From NCBI GenBank assembly GCA_016873225.1, contig VGXS01000012.1, forward strand, positions 41,869-105,868: DNA of 64,000 nucleotides, read 5' to 3'. Below are positions 18,600 through 30,486 of the stretch, in pieces. The position numbers and the translations under genes are program-made. The first letter of the stretch is position 1. Each line of letters opens with the position of its first letter. The notes beneath the pieces were generated by a model. That model saw nothing but the letters and a program-made list of their open reading frames with translations. It made no database searches and was not told where the DNA came from. Source of the DNA: Planctomycetota bacterium (GTDB lineage Bacteria > Planctomycetota > Planctomycetia > Gemmatales > Gemmataceae).

Positions 18600-20312
18600 T
18601 CACATTCCGAACGAGCCAAAGCAGCCATCCAACACCTGTTCCCGCCGCTTGCGCCAGTCGGTGGTTTTCCCCGGCTCGCGAACCAGGCCGGTTGAGATGC
18701 TGGCCGCGCCAAGAATACCCGCCAAAACCCAGGAGCCTGCCACGGGATTGGCATCCACGACGGAAGCGCCGGCCGGGTCATCGGGCAGCAGGTCGTCTGC
18801 CAAGGGCAACCAGAACTCGGGTTCGGTGGCAGGTTTCGAGACGGCCTTCGGGTCTCGTTGGTCTTCCGGAGCGGAAACCCCGTTGCCGGTTGTCGTGAAT
18901 GGCGCCAACGATTCATCATCGTGGCCTTGCCGATCGTCCCCGGCATCGATTGTATCCGCCACGCGATCGACGAACCTGCGCACGGAGGTCTGGCGGACAC
19001 ATGAGGTTGCCATTATCACTGGCATGTAGGAATCCTGGGTGATCGTTGTCACGACCATGCTCGCGGCCGGTATCTGAGCCATTTCAGCGGACATCCGCCC
19101 TCCAAGGGCGGCTTGGCTGGAAGGCGTTTCAAGGGCGCGGGCCAGCATCGGTTCCGCGAGCGATGTCACGGCCGGTTCATGCCCGGAAAGGTCAGACCCA
19201 TCCGCCATGCTTTCCATGCCGGAGAAGGCCACCATGTCGGCCAATCCGCGAAACATGAAACTGAAGAATCCGCCCAGCATGGAGAAGGCGTCGGAAGGAA
19301 TGCCCGGAAACTCGGCGATGTCCGACCATTGTCCGGAAAAAAGCGACGCGACCGGATCAGGTTGTATCAAATCCGGCTGAACCCCATCAATCTCCGCATC
19401 GCCATCCAATGCCAACCCTGTTTCGCCATCCAGCCGGAAGGTGGTCAACATGCCGCCGGAAGCAAAGGAGACATGAATCAGCCCCGATTCACCATCGGCC
19501 CAACCCCAATAAAAGACCGATTCAGGGTCGGGAAAAAGAATGTCCTGTCCATCGAGGTCATCCAGTGAGATCCCGCCGGGGGCCCCCACCATGGTGAATG
19601 CGCGGATTTCATCGGAGGCCTCGACATACAAGGTGGCGGAGTTTCCGCCCGGCGCCACGGCAAAAATATATTCCGTTTCGCCCGAATAAACCCCCAAGGC
19701 CGGCTTTTCACCCGATTGGATTCCTGAAACTCCGGCTAAATCAGAAATCCCGGAGATCATAGGCGGTGCTATGGCGCAACCGGCATCCACGCTGAAAGCG
19801 CCCAAGCCATCAGGCTGGGTTCCCGCGATCATCGGGTCAGAATCAATCGCCAGGCCGGTGGCGGCATCCGCCCGAAAGGCCAGGCTTGATCCCGGTCCTG
19901 AAACGGAGATCGCCAATTCCCCCGATTCAGCCAACGACATGGCATAGCAACCATCACCGGTTTCAGGAAAACCGATCGGAAGCCCCTCGAAATCGCTTAA
20001 CTCCAATAGGCCCGGCAAGGCGACCGCGGCGCCATCCACGGTGTTGATCGTGTACAGGCGCGCGGAGTTTCGGGCCTCCGCGACAAGCAGGGTGGCGACC
20101 CCGCCCTGCGCGGGACCGGCCACGGCCAACGGTATCCCGCCTTCCGGCAGGCCTGAAATCGCGATCAGCGACTCCGGGAGTTCGGGCGACTCGGACTCAC
20201 GGCATCCCAAAAGAAAGGGGGCGTCGGCCTCGATGGGTGGAACCAGGAACAGGGAAACTGCGGGAAGCGCGCGCGACTCCAATGATTCAAGCAGGAAAGC
20301 TTGGCGCGGCAT
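18600..20312 (-). CDS. Extracellular planctomycete-type protein with LESLESRALPA N-terminus
   Basis: MPRQAFLLESLESRALPAVSLFL; long acidic body with degenerate GDGCYAMS/ADGESGLIHVSF repeats; C-terminal hydrophobic segment. Confidence 0.6.
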   Translation of the reverse strand: MPRQAFLLESLESRALPAVSLFLVPPIEADAPFLLGCRESESPELPESLIAISGLPEGGIPLAVAGPAQGGVATLLVAEARNSARLYTINTVDGAAVALPGLLELSDFEGLPIGFPETGDGCYAMSLAESGELAISVSGPGSSLAFRADAATGLAIDSDPMIAGTQPDGLGAFSVDAGCAIAPPMISGISDLAGVSGIQSGEKPALGVYSGETEYIFAVAPGGNSATLYVEASDEIRAFTMVGAPGGISLDDLDGQDILFPDPESVFYWGWADGESGLIHVSFASGGMLTTFRLDGETGLALDGDAEIDGVQPDLIQPDPVASLFSGQWSDIAEFPGIPSDAFSMLGGFFSFMFRGLADMVAFSGMESMADGSDLSGHEPAVTSLAEPMLARALETPSSQAALGGRMSAEMAQIPAASMVVTTITQDSYMPVIMATSCVRQTSVRRFVDRVADTIDAGDDRQGHDDESLAPFTTTGNGVSAPEDQRDPKAVSKPATEPEFWLPLADDLLPDDPAGASVVDANPVAGSWVLAGILGAASISTGLVREPGKTTDWRKRREQVLDGCFGSFGM

Positions 20313-20499
20313 GGCCTTCTCCCATGAAAACCGATTTCTCTTTCATGAATCGGTGCATCAGGGAGGGCGACCTTAGCTGGAACTTGAGGAAATCAGCAAA
20401 GAAGCTGTTTTTTTCGCTGACGGACACTGGAAAAACCATTACTTGGAAAATATAGGAGTTATGCGCAAGAAGAAACGGCGCCAGAATCATTTCAAATAG

Positions 20500-20540
20500 A
20501 AGCCAAGAGGCCGGGAGTTGATCTCCCGGCCCCTTGGCTT
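20500..20540 (-). terminator. Long hairpin downstream of dnaK
   Basis: AAGCCAAG-A-GGCCGGGAG TTGAT CTCCCGGCC-C-CTTGGCTT; 17 bp with one mismatch, immediately 3' of dnaK. Confidence 0.75.
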
Positions 20541-20558
20541 GCTTCGCTGGAAGCGAAG

Positions 20559-22493
20559 TTATTTTTTCACTTCGTACTCGGCGTCGATCACATCGTCGGC
20601 TCGCGCTCCGGCACCGGGCGCGGCGCCGGACGGCCCCGCCTGCCCGGCACCCATTTGGGAAGCCGCGGCCATCGCCTGCTGCAAGTCCTGGGTGGCGCGC
20701 TTGATGGCCGCCACATCGTCGCCCTTGATCGCCTCGCGGGCCTTTTGGGCCGCGAGTTCAAGGGGCTTGCCATGGTCGCCCAGCTTGTCGCCGTTTTCCT
20801 TGAGGAATTTGTCAACGCGGTGGGCCGCGTTGTCGGCCTCGTTGCGGGCGTCGATCAGTTCGAGCTTGCGCTTCTCGTCGGCGGAGTGGGCCTCCGCGTC
20901 CTTGCGCATCTTTTCGACCTCATCCGTGGAGAGGCCGGAGGAACCCTTGATCTCCACATGCGCCTGCTTCCCGGTGCCGAGATCCTTGGCCGTCACCTTC
21001 AGGATGCCATTGGCGTCAAGCGAGAAGGTCACCTCGATCTGGGGCTCGCCACGAGCGGCGGGCGGAATCCCCTCGAGGTTGAACTCACCCAGCTTGCGGT
21101 TCGAGGGACTGGCCGCGATCTCGCTTTCCCCCTGGAAAACTGAAATGGTCACGGCTGTTTGGCCATCGGCCGCCGTCGAGAAGACCTGCTTCCTTTCCGT
21201 GGGGATCGAGGAGTTGCGCTCGATGAGACGGGTGAGCCGACCGCCAAGCGTCTCAATGCCCATGGAGAGCGGCGTGACATCGACGAGCAGGACATCCGAC
21301 TTGCTGCCAAGGAGCAGTTGGGCTCCCTGGATGGCGGCGCCCACGGCGACCACCTCGTCGGGATTCACGCCTCGGTGCCCCTCCTTGCCGAAGACCTCCT
21401 TGACGAGTTGCTGGATCCTCGGCATGCGGGTCATGCCGCCGACCATGACGATCTGGTCGATCTCGCCGGGCTTGAGCTTCGCGTCGGCAAGGGCCTTCAT
21501 CACCGGAACCTTGCAGCGCTCGAAGAGGGGCTCGCAGAGCCGCTCAAGCTGGGAACGGGTCAGCGTCATTTGCAAGTGCTTGGGACCCGAGGCGTCCGCC
21601 GTGATGAACGGAAGGTTGATGTCGGTGGAAGGCTGCTGGCTCAGGTCCTTCTTGGCCCTCTCGGCGGCTTCCTTGAGTCGCTGGAGAGCCATCTGGTCCT
21701 TCCGCAGGTCGATGCCGTTGGACTTCTTGAAGTCCTCGGCGATGTGGTCGATCACCACCTGGTCGAAGTCGTCGCCACCCAAGTGGGTGTCGCCGTTGGT
21801 GGATTCGACCTTGAACACCCCGTCACCCACATCAAGGATCGAGATGTCGAAGGTGCCGCCTCCGAGGTCGAACACGGCGATTTTCTCGTTGGCCTTGCGG
21901 TCCATGCCATAGGCGAGGCTTGCCGCCGTCGGCTCGTTGATGATTCGCATCCGCTGCTTGGTCTTCTTGCCGGTCTTGGGATCCTCGATGTCCCATTCCG
22001 TGTCGAAGCCCGCGATCTGGGCGGCCTCGATGGTCGCCTGCCTCTGCGCGTCGTTGAAGTAGGCGGGAACCGTGATCACGGCCTTGCGGACCGTGTGGCC
22101 CAGGTAGGCCTCGGCCGACTCCTTGAGCTTCCTCAGGATCATCGCCGAGACTTCCGGGGGGGTGTAGGTCTTGCCATCGATGTCCACCTTGGCCGGATCG
22201 TCACCGCTGCCGACGATCTTGTAGGGAACGAACTTCTCCTCGCCCTCAACCTCCTTGCGTCGGCGGCCCATGAACCTCTTGATGCTGTAGAGGGTCCGTC
22301 GCGGATTCGTGACGGCCTGGCGCTTGGCCTGGTCGCCCACGAGCCTTTCTCCCTTGTCGGTGAAGGCCACCACGCTGGGCGTGATGCGGTTGCCTTCCTG
22401 GTTGGCGATAACCTTGACCTCGCCTCCTTCCATCACGGCAACCACGGAGTTGGTGGTTCCCAGGTCGATGCCGATGATTTTTTCCTCTGCCAT
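20559..22493 (-). CDS. dnaK: Molecular chaperone DnaK
   Basis: [75 protein letters not shown]. Confidence 0.99.
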   Translation of the reverse strand: MAEEKIIGIDLGTTNSVVAVMEGGEVKVIANQEGNRITPSVVAFTDKGERLVGDQAKRQAVTNPRRTLYSIKRFMGRRRKEVEGEEKFVPYKIVGSGDDPAKVDIDGKTYTPPEVSAMILRKLKESAEAYLGHTVRKAVITVPAYFNDAQRQATIEAAQIAGFDTEWDIEDPKTGKKTKQRMRIINEPTAASLAYGMDRKANEKIAVFDLGGGTFDISILDVGDGVFKVESTNGDTHLGGDDFDQVVIDHIAEDFKKSNGIDLRKDQMALQRLKEAAERAKKDLSQQPSTDINLPFITADASGPKHLQMTLTRSQLERLCEPLFERCKVPVMKALADAKLKPGEIDQIVMVGGMTRMPRIQQLVKEVFGKEGHRGVNPDEVVAVGAAIQGAQLLLGSKSDVLLVDVTPLSMGIETLGGRLTRLIERNSSIPTERKQVFSTAADGQTAVTISVFQGESEIAASPSNRKLGEFNLEGIPPAARGEPQIEVTFSLDANGILKVTAKDLGTGKQAHVEIKGSSGLSTDEVEKMRKDAEAHSADEKRKLELIDARNEADNAAHRVDKFLKENGDKLGDHGKPLELAAQKAREAIKGDDVAAIKRATQDLQQAMAAASQMGAGQAGPSGAAPGAGARADDVIDAEYEVKK

Positions 22494-22759
22494 GATCCAC
22501 TTCCATTTCTGCCACCATGCCGGTGGCGTTTGGGTATCTGATCGTGCCCCTTGGTGATCCTCAGGCTACTGGCCACGCATTGCAGCAATCGTCATGCCAG
22601 ACGAGCCAGCGCCATGCCCAATTCAACCCAAGGCTCATTAAGAAATAGACTTACGACGATTGAAATAAATGGATAGATTCATGAGATCAGAATAAGGCGC
22701 CAAAATGGCAGCGAGCCCAAAATGGCGTCTTTTCGGCCGGTTGCCATTCTGGCAGCCAC

Positions 22760-23644
22760 TTAGATGGCCGCGGAATCCGCCGCCTCATCGCTTGCCAGCC
22801 AATCGGCCAGATGGGCCGAAAACGCCTCCTGCAAGGCCCGTGTCACGGGCCCGGGAACACCGTCATGCACGGGGTTCGCGTCCACCCTCACAATGGGCAG
22901 AATCTCCGCGGAGGTGCTCGTGAGGAACATCTCGCGGCACCTTGGCAATTCCTCAACCCGTAGCGGGCGCTGCCTGACGGGGATATTCCTCGACGCGGCC
23001 AACTCCAGGATCAGCTCACGCGTGATTCCGGGCAGGATCCGGGGCCCTTGGGGATGGGTGATGACGGCGCCGTCCATCACGGCGAAGAAACTCGAGTGGC
23101 CGCATTCAGTCACCGTGCCGTCGTCCTTGTGCAGCAGCGTCTCATGGTTGCCGGCTTCCTTGGCCGCCTGCACGGCAAGGCAATTGCCAAGCAGGTTGAG
23201 CGATTTGATGTCGCAACGCCCCCACCTGATGTCCGGATGGCGCGACACCCCGACGCCGGCGGCGCGCTTGGGGGCGTACGGGTCGGCGAACGGCGAGACA
23301 TAAAAGAGTTCGCAAGGCCTCGGATGATCGGGAAACGCGTGGGCCCTCGGCGCGGCGCCGCGGGTGACCTGAATGTAGACCGTGGCCTCAAGATGGCCGG
23401 AATGGTTGACCAGTTCCTGCACCCGGCGCGGCAGGGTGGCCGCCTGGTCATGCCTGATGCCAAGCTCATGGAGACTGCGCGTCAGCCTCCGGAAATGGCC
23501 GTCGGCCAGGTGCAGCCGACCCCGGTAGACGCGTAGGAACTCGTAAACCCCGTCGCCAAAAAGGTAGCCGCGGTCCGTCACGGGCACGCGGGCCTCCGAA
23601 AGCGGCATGATCGATCCGTCAAGGCTGGCCGGTATGTCGCTCAT
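22760..23644 (-). CDS. Aminotransferase class IV (D-amino acid/branched-chain type)
   Basis: MSDIPASLDGSIMPLSEARVPVTDRGYLFGDGVYEFLRVYRGRLHLADGHFRRL; TVTECGHSSFFAV; FLTSTSAEILPI. Confidence 0.9.
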   Translation of the reverse strand: MSDIPASLDGSIMPLSEARVPVTDRGYLFGDGVYEFLRVYRGRLHLADGHFRRLTRSLHELGIRHDQAATLPRRVQELVNHSGHLEATVYIQVTRGAAPRAHAFPDHPRPCELFYVSPFADPYAPKRAAGVGVSRHPDIRWGRCDIKSLNLLGNCLAVQAAKEAGNHETLLHKDDGTVTECGHSSFFAVMDGAVITHPQGPRILPGITRELILELAASRNIPVRQRPLRVEELPRCREMFLTSTSAEILPIVRVDANPVHDGVPGPVTRALQEAFSAHLADWLASDEAADSAAI

Positions 23645-24387
23645 GTCAGCGGCGCCTCGGAGGCCACCGGCTCGACCTCGGCCGGGCCGGACTTGGGAAT
23701 CACGGGCGGACGGATCGGAAGCCTCATGGTGAAGCATGTGCCCCTGCCCGGCTGGCTCTGCGCGCTGAGCGATCCGCCATGGGCCTCGAGAACCTTGCGG
23801 GCCGTTGGCAACCCGAGCCCGCTACCGCCCGGCTTGGTGGAGAAGAATGGCTTGAAGAGGTTTTCCATCGCCTCGGGAGGAATGCCGGCCCCGGTGTCGA
23901 TCACATGCAACACCAGCCAGGGCCCCTCGGCCGCCGCCAGCAGGGTGAGTTCGCCGCCGCCGGGCATGGCCTGCTGGGCGTTGAGCATCAGGTTCAGCAA
24001 GGCCTGCTTCATCAGGTCGGGGTCGAGGTGGACGGGAGGCATGTCCGCCGGCAGGAAGACATTCACCCTCACATTCGAGGAGCGCGCCATCGGCTCGAAA
24101 AAATCAACGAGTTCCTCAAGAACCTTGCGGAGGTCATACGGCCTCAGCGCCAAGTCCTTCACACGCGTGAAGCGGAGGAAATCGTTGGAAACCTCGACCA
24201 GCCTGGAACATTCATTCTGCAGTCGGGTCACCCGCTCGAGCGCCCGCCTTTCGCGCGGCGACTGCGGAGACTCGAAATCCTCGGCGAGCAACTGGAGGTT
24301 GAGCCCGAGGGTGGACAGATGATTCTTGATTTCGTGGATGAAAACGCCGGCGGTCTCGGCGAGTTCCGTGTAATGGTTGGTGAGCAT
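23641..24387 (-). CDS. Sensor histidine kinase (HisKA-HATPase, no obvious sensor domain)
   Basis: AGVFIHEIKNHLSTLGLNLQLL (H-box); QALLNLMLNAQQAMPGGGE (N-box); VIDTGAGIPPEAMENLFKPFFSTKPGGSGLGLPTARKV. Confidence 0.92.
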   Translation of the reverse strand: MLTNHYTELAETAGVFIHEIKNHLSTLGLNLQLLAEDFESPQSPRERRALERVTRLQNECSRLVEVSNDFLRFTRVKDLALRPYDLRKVLEELVDFFEPMARSSNVRVNVFLPADMPPVHLDPDLMKQALLNLMLNAQQAMPGGGELTLLAAAEGPWLVLHVIDTGAGIPPEAMENLFKPFFSTKPGGSGLGLPTARKVLEAHGGSLSAQSQPGRGTCFTMRLPIRPPVIPKSGPAEVEPVASEAPLT

Positions 24388-24458
24388 GGGCCCGTCCCCG
24401 GAACAGGAACGCGCCGGGAGGGCGAGGCATCCCGGCGCACCATGGATTGTAAGGGGGC

Positions 24459-26690
<2,232 letters not shown>

Positions 26691-26888
26691 GATCTCGATT
26701 TCCTGTGTCTTTCATTGGACCGACCCCGCTGGGATCGGTGCGTTCCTGGGGTCAAGGCGCGCGATAAGTTTTTGGGGGAGAACCTCGGGGCCTTGGGCCG
26801 CCGCGGTCGTGTCGAGGTGAGGCGAATCGCCGAACCAGACTTCCCAAGGAATGGAACCGACCATTCCCAGCCACGCGCCAGTAAACAG

Positions 26889-26911
26889 AAAACCCCGGGC
26901 GGGCCCGGAGT
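26889..26911 (-). terminator. Hairpin between rpsO and pnp (terminator/attenuator or RNase III-type site)
   Basis: Minus strand ACTCCGGGC CC GCCCGGGGTTTTCTGTTT just downstream of rpsO. Confidence 0.65.
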
Positions 26912-26919
26912 CTTGTTCG

Positions 26920-27189
26920 TTACTTGCGGAGGCCCAAGCGGGCGATCACCGCGGCGTACCGCGCGTGGTGCTTGTTGCGGAGATAGCCCAGAAGCGACGA
27001 TCGCTTGCTGACCATCTTGAGAAGTCCCCGCCGGCTGGCGTGGTCCTTGGCGTGGGTTTTCATGTGACCGTGAAGGTCGTTGATGCGCTCGGTCAGGAGC
27101 GCGATTTGAACTTCGGGAGAGCCGGTATCCTGCTCCTCTTTGCGGAACGATTGGATGATTTCGGTCTTCCGCTCCTTCGTGACTGCCAT
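26920..27189 (-). CDS. rpsO: 30S ribosomal protein S15
   Basis: Full-length S15: [64 protein letters not shown]. Confidence 0.99.
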   Translation of the reverse strand: MAVTKERKTEIIQSFRKEEQDTGSPEVQIALLTERINDLHGHMKTHAKDHASRRGLLKMVSKRSSLLGYLRNKHHARYAAVIARLGLRK

Positions 27190-27288
27190 CGTTTCCTCAC
27201 CTGATCCCGCGACTTGTGGCGGGGTTCACATTCTTGCCACTTTTTTCCAAGTTTGAATGATAGCAGGCCGCCACGGCCATGCAAGCCT

Positions 27289-28248
27289 TCAGGATGCCGA
27301 GGCCCTTGCCAACCTGTCGCGAACTGCCCACCAGCGCGGTTCGTCCGGCGGAAACACGGCGACGATGAGGTCCAATCCCAGCGAATCGAGCCGGTGCAAC
27401 GCCGCGAACAGGGCGCGCTCGGCCTCGGCGGGCGTCCCCGGAAGGATCATGTCGGCCGGCGTGGCGCCAAAGGCGAGGGTCGCCATCTTCCGTCCCTCGG
27501 CCCGGGCTTCCCGGGCCATGCTCACGGCGGCTTCAGCGGTGGCAACCGCCACCAGTTTCGTGCGCGGGGCGTAGTGGCGAGTCTCAAGGCCGGGAGACCT
27601 GGCCACGGCCTCGGATCCCGGGCCCACCGCGAACCGGCCCAGCACTTCCTCCAGTTTCATGGGTGAAACGGGGCCCGGCCTCAGGAGTCGAGCCGGGCGG
27701 GTGGTGGCGTCCACCACCGTGCTTTCCACCCCGGCCAGGCAGGCGCCGCCGTCAAGGATCAGGTCCACCCGGCCGCCAAGGTCCTCCCAGGCATGGCATG
27801 CCAGGGTGGGCGACAGCCTTCCGCTTGAATTGGCGCTTGGCGCCACCACCGGCTTGCCACAAGCCCGGAGCAACTCCCGGGCCACGGGATGCGCCGGCAC
27901 CCTGAGCGCCATGGTGGGCCCTCCCGCCGTCACCGCGTCGGCCAGGCCCGGCCCCCTGGGCAGCACAAGGGTGAGGGGGCCCGGCCAAAAGGCGCCAGCC
28001 AATGCCTCGGCCACCGGGTTCCATCCATCGCCGACGAGCGACCTCGCCTCGGCGACTCCCGCGACATGAACAATCAGGGGGTTGGAGGATGGACGCCCCT
28101 TGACGCTGTAAATCCGCGCCACGGCATCGGGATCATGGGCAAGGCCGCCCAACCCGTAAACCGTTTCCGTCGGGAACACGACGAGTCCGCCATCCGCCAG
28201 AACGCGGGCGGCCCGGGCGATGCCATGCTCATCCGCGGCAACGATCAT
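27289..28248 (-). CDS. L-threonylcarbamoyladenylate synthase (Sua5/YwlC/YrdC type)
   Basis: GLVVFPTETVYGLGGLAHDPDAVARIYSVKGRPSSNPLIVHV; KPVVAPSANSSGRLSPT; C-terminal Sua5 domain. Confidence 0.95.
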   Translation of the reverse strand: MIVAADEHGIARAARVLADGGLVVFPTETVYGLGGLAHDPDAVARIYSVKGRPSSNPLIVHVAGVAEARSLVGDGWNPVAEALAGAFWPGPLTLVLPRGPGLADAVTAGGPTMALRVPAHPVARELLRACGKPVVAPSANSSGRLSPTLACHAWEDLGGRVDLILDGGACLAGVESTVVDATTRPARLLRPGPVSPMKLEEVLGRFAVGPGSEAVARSPGLETRHYAPRTKLVAVATAEAAVSMAREARAEGRKMATLAFGATPADMILPGTPAEAERALFAALHRLDSLGLDLIVAVFPPDEPRWWAVRDRLARASAS

Positions 28249-28254
28249 CTGCGG

Positions 28255-29187
28255 TTAAATCTGGTAAAAGCCTGAAAAATTGTCGAATTCACCCTTGGAC
28301 GCACCGCGGATCCTGAGCGATGGCTTGTCCATCATCACCATGCTGTGGGGCGCCACCGACTGGGTAAGCCACACGCTTGAGCCGATCACCGAATGGTGCC
28401 CCACCACGGTTTCGCCACCGAGGATGGTGGCGTTGGCATAGACCACGACATCGTCCTCGAGCGTTGGATGGCGCTTGCGGCCCCGGATGATGTTGCCATT
28501 CGAGTCGCGGGGAAACGACAGGGCCCCGAGCGTGACACCCTGATAAAGCTTGACGCGGTTGCCGATCACACAGGTTCCACCCACCACGACACCGGTGCCA
28601 TGGTCGATGAAGAACCCGGGGCCGATCCTCGCCCCCGGATGCAGGTCGATGCCGGTTTGCCCATGGGCCAGTTCCGTCATCATGCGGGGAATGACAGGCA
28701 CCCCCAGAAGCAACAGTTCATGGGCCAGCCTGTAAACGGCGACCGCATGCAGGCCGGGATAGCAAAAAACCACTTCCTGGCAGCTGTGAGCCGCGGGATC
28801 ACCCTCATAGGCGGCCAAGACATCGGCCTCGAGCACTTCACGCAGCGCCGGCAACCGCTCGAGGAGGCCTAGCGCCTGCTCCATCGACCGGTCCTTGGAT
28901 TCCGATGGGGTGCGGCCGGGCTGGCCCACACGGGAAATCTGCTCGGCCAGCCTGACACGAAGGTCGTCGAGCAGGTCGCCGACATGGTAACGGATATTGC
29001 CGGAATTGAGGTTTTGCCGCCGATGGAAGCCGGGAAACAGGAGTTCAAGCAGGTCTTCGACAATCGCCGCGATGGCGTCGCGTGACGGAATGATTTCATT
29101 TCCAAGGTTGCATGTTCGGGAATGCCGTCCATACGACGCGACAAGCGCCTTGGTCAGGTCTTCCGGAAATGAATCGCGCGATTCCAC
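28255..29187 (-). CDS. cysE: Serine O-acetyltransferase (EpsC/CysE type)
   Basis: IDLHPGARIGPGFFIDHGTGVVVGGTCVIGNRVKLYQGVTLGALSFP...RHPTLEDDVVVYANATILGGETVVGHHSVIGSSVWL left-handed beta-helix hexapeptides. Confidence 0.93.
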   Translation of the reverse strand: MESRDSFPEDLTKALVASYGRHSRTCNLGNEIIPSRDAIAAIVEDLLELLFPGFHRRQNLNSGNIRYHVGDLLDDLRVRLAEQISRVGQPGRTPSESKDRSMEQALGLLERLPALREVLEADVLAAYEGDPAAHSCQEVVFCYPGLHAVAVYRLAHELLLLGVPVIPRMMTELAHGQTGIDLHPGARIGPGFFIDHGTGVVVGGTCVIGNRVKLYQGVTLGALSFPRDSNGNIIRGRKRHPTLEDDVVVYANATILGGETVVGHHSVIGSSVWLTQSVAPHSMVMMDKPSLRIRGASKGEFDNFSGFYQI

Positions 29188-29508
29188 GGCGCGGGCCTCC
29201 CAACATCATTCGTATCGTAGCGAACGCCCGGTTCCCGCCACGAATGGTCACGAACGGTCTTGTCCGACAACTGGAAATTGTTCACTGCCCAAAAACCGTG
29301 CAACAAGTTGCCCTGATCGCACGCAGCCCATGCAAACTGATTGGCCAATCAACGCGCGGCCGGGAAACCCGAATCTTTTTTAGGATCACAAGATCAAACA
29401 AACCAATGACTTGCGACAAATGCACCCAAAAATTCTGCAACACCGAAACAGTTGGCACGGTGACTGCATTACATGTTTTGTTCGACTCGGGGACAGAGGC
29501 GAACACTC

Positions 29509-29646
29509 GCTCCGGGCGGGCAGGTTCAAGGGAGAGGTGGACCTGTCCGTTCGGAGCCCGAATCAAGCGCGAAGCGCAAGAGGAGCCAAGCCTTCCGGAG
29601 TTCATCGGACCAAGGGGAGAGGTGGTCCGGTGAACCCGGAGGGCTT
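29509..29646 (+). ncRNA. Candidate structured RNA: two long hairpins with matching GA-rich loops
   Basis: HP1 29509-29557: 19 consecutive pairs (with G-U) around loop AAGGGAGAGGT. HP2 29588-29646: 11+12 pairs with one bulged A around loop AAGGGGAGAGGT. Small GCGC-GAA-GCGC hairpin between. G-U pairs are valid only if the + strand is the RNA. Confidence 0.6.
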
Positions 29647-29715
29647 ATTTTGCAATATGGTCAACAAGTTCAATTAGCTTGTCCAGCCAACTGTCACCTG
29701 CCATAATTTTGTCAT

Positions 29716-29786
29716 GCGGGATTGGTATATCGGCTGTGCCCAGCCTTCCCAAGGCTGTGAGACGAGTTCGACTCTCGTATCCCGCT
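29716..29786 (+). tRNA. tRNA-Gly (anticodon CCC)
   Basis: Acceptor GCGGGAT/ATCCCGC, anticodon arm CAGCC-TTCCCAA-GGCTG, T arm ACGAG-TTCGACT-CTCGT; no encoded CCA. Confidence 0.93.
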
Positions 29787-29884
29787 TGTTCCAATCCGCT
29801 CTTTCAAGCTCTGTCCAACTCAACCCGGCAACCCGAACAGCGCCCGGGTTTGGGAATCGGCGCTTCCCTTGAAGGCGATGAGGT

Positions 29885-30406
29885 TCAGCTACAGGTTGCC
29901 TTGGGAGCAGAATTGGTCGCCGAAACCGGCCCGGCGACCGCCCCGGCAAGTGACTTGCGCGTGAATCCCGTCTTGTGGGCGAAGAAGTCCACTCCGCTGC
30001 GTTCGATCGTCGGGCTGTGCCCATAAAGCACATCCAACACCATGACCGGCCCGGCGGGCGAAATGTACAAGATATCGTCGATGTCCAGATTCCTCGACAT
30101 TGTCTCCCGCATCAGGGATTCAATATCCGGCACGCGGATCTGCGCGAATCCGCCAGGCCTTAGGACATGCAGAAACCCCGCCAGCACCCGCGGCACATCG
30201 TGGCGGAAGTAATGTTCCAGGTTGTGCGAGCAATACACGGCGTCGAACTGCCCGGGCGGCAGCGTGGGCAGTTCCCGGGCGTCAAGCACGATGTCCGGCT
30301 TGCCGGCCGGGTCGATGTCGAGCAGCACCTGCTCGAACAAGGCGTAGGGCTCGGGCAAGGGAATGGCCTTGGAATTCCCACCGACATTGAGCACGCGCTT
30401 CATCAA
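29885..30406 (-). pseudogene. Class I SAM-dependent methyltransferase, C-terminus disrupted by frameshift
   Basis: VLNVGGNSKAIPLP...DIVLDARELPTLPPGQFDAVYCSHNLEHYFRHDVPRVLAGFLHVLRPGGFAQIRVPD. The C-terminal VAGPVSATNSAPKATCS is out of frame; the alternate frame reads GFGDQFCSQGNL*LNLIAFKG. Confidence 0.7.
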
Positions 30407-30486
30407 TCAGCCCGCCATTTCCGACCTTGCGCCACCACCTCGGTTCCGGCGAGGCTAACGCGTAGGTACCAAGCCGGAGATTCTTC

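Noticed and set aside
21159-22541. 460-aa plus-strand ORF antisense to dnaK
   Set aside because: Well-known type of spurious antisense dnaK ORF (so-called NAD-GDH-like artefact); not supported as a gene.
22494-22760. CIRCE (HrcA) operator upstream of dnaK
   Set aside because: No TTAGCACTC-N9-GAGTGCTAA inverted repeat found.
29411-29677. Plus-strand ORFs overlapping the twin hairpins
   Set aside because: No coding signal, and the sequence is explained better by two long base-paired stems.
29188-29700. T-box or other cysE leader on the minus strand
   Set aside because: Many G-U pairs in the hairpins would be A-C mismatches on the minus strand, and no T-box antiterminator sequence was seen.
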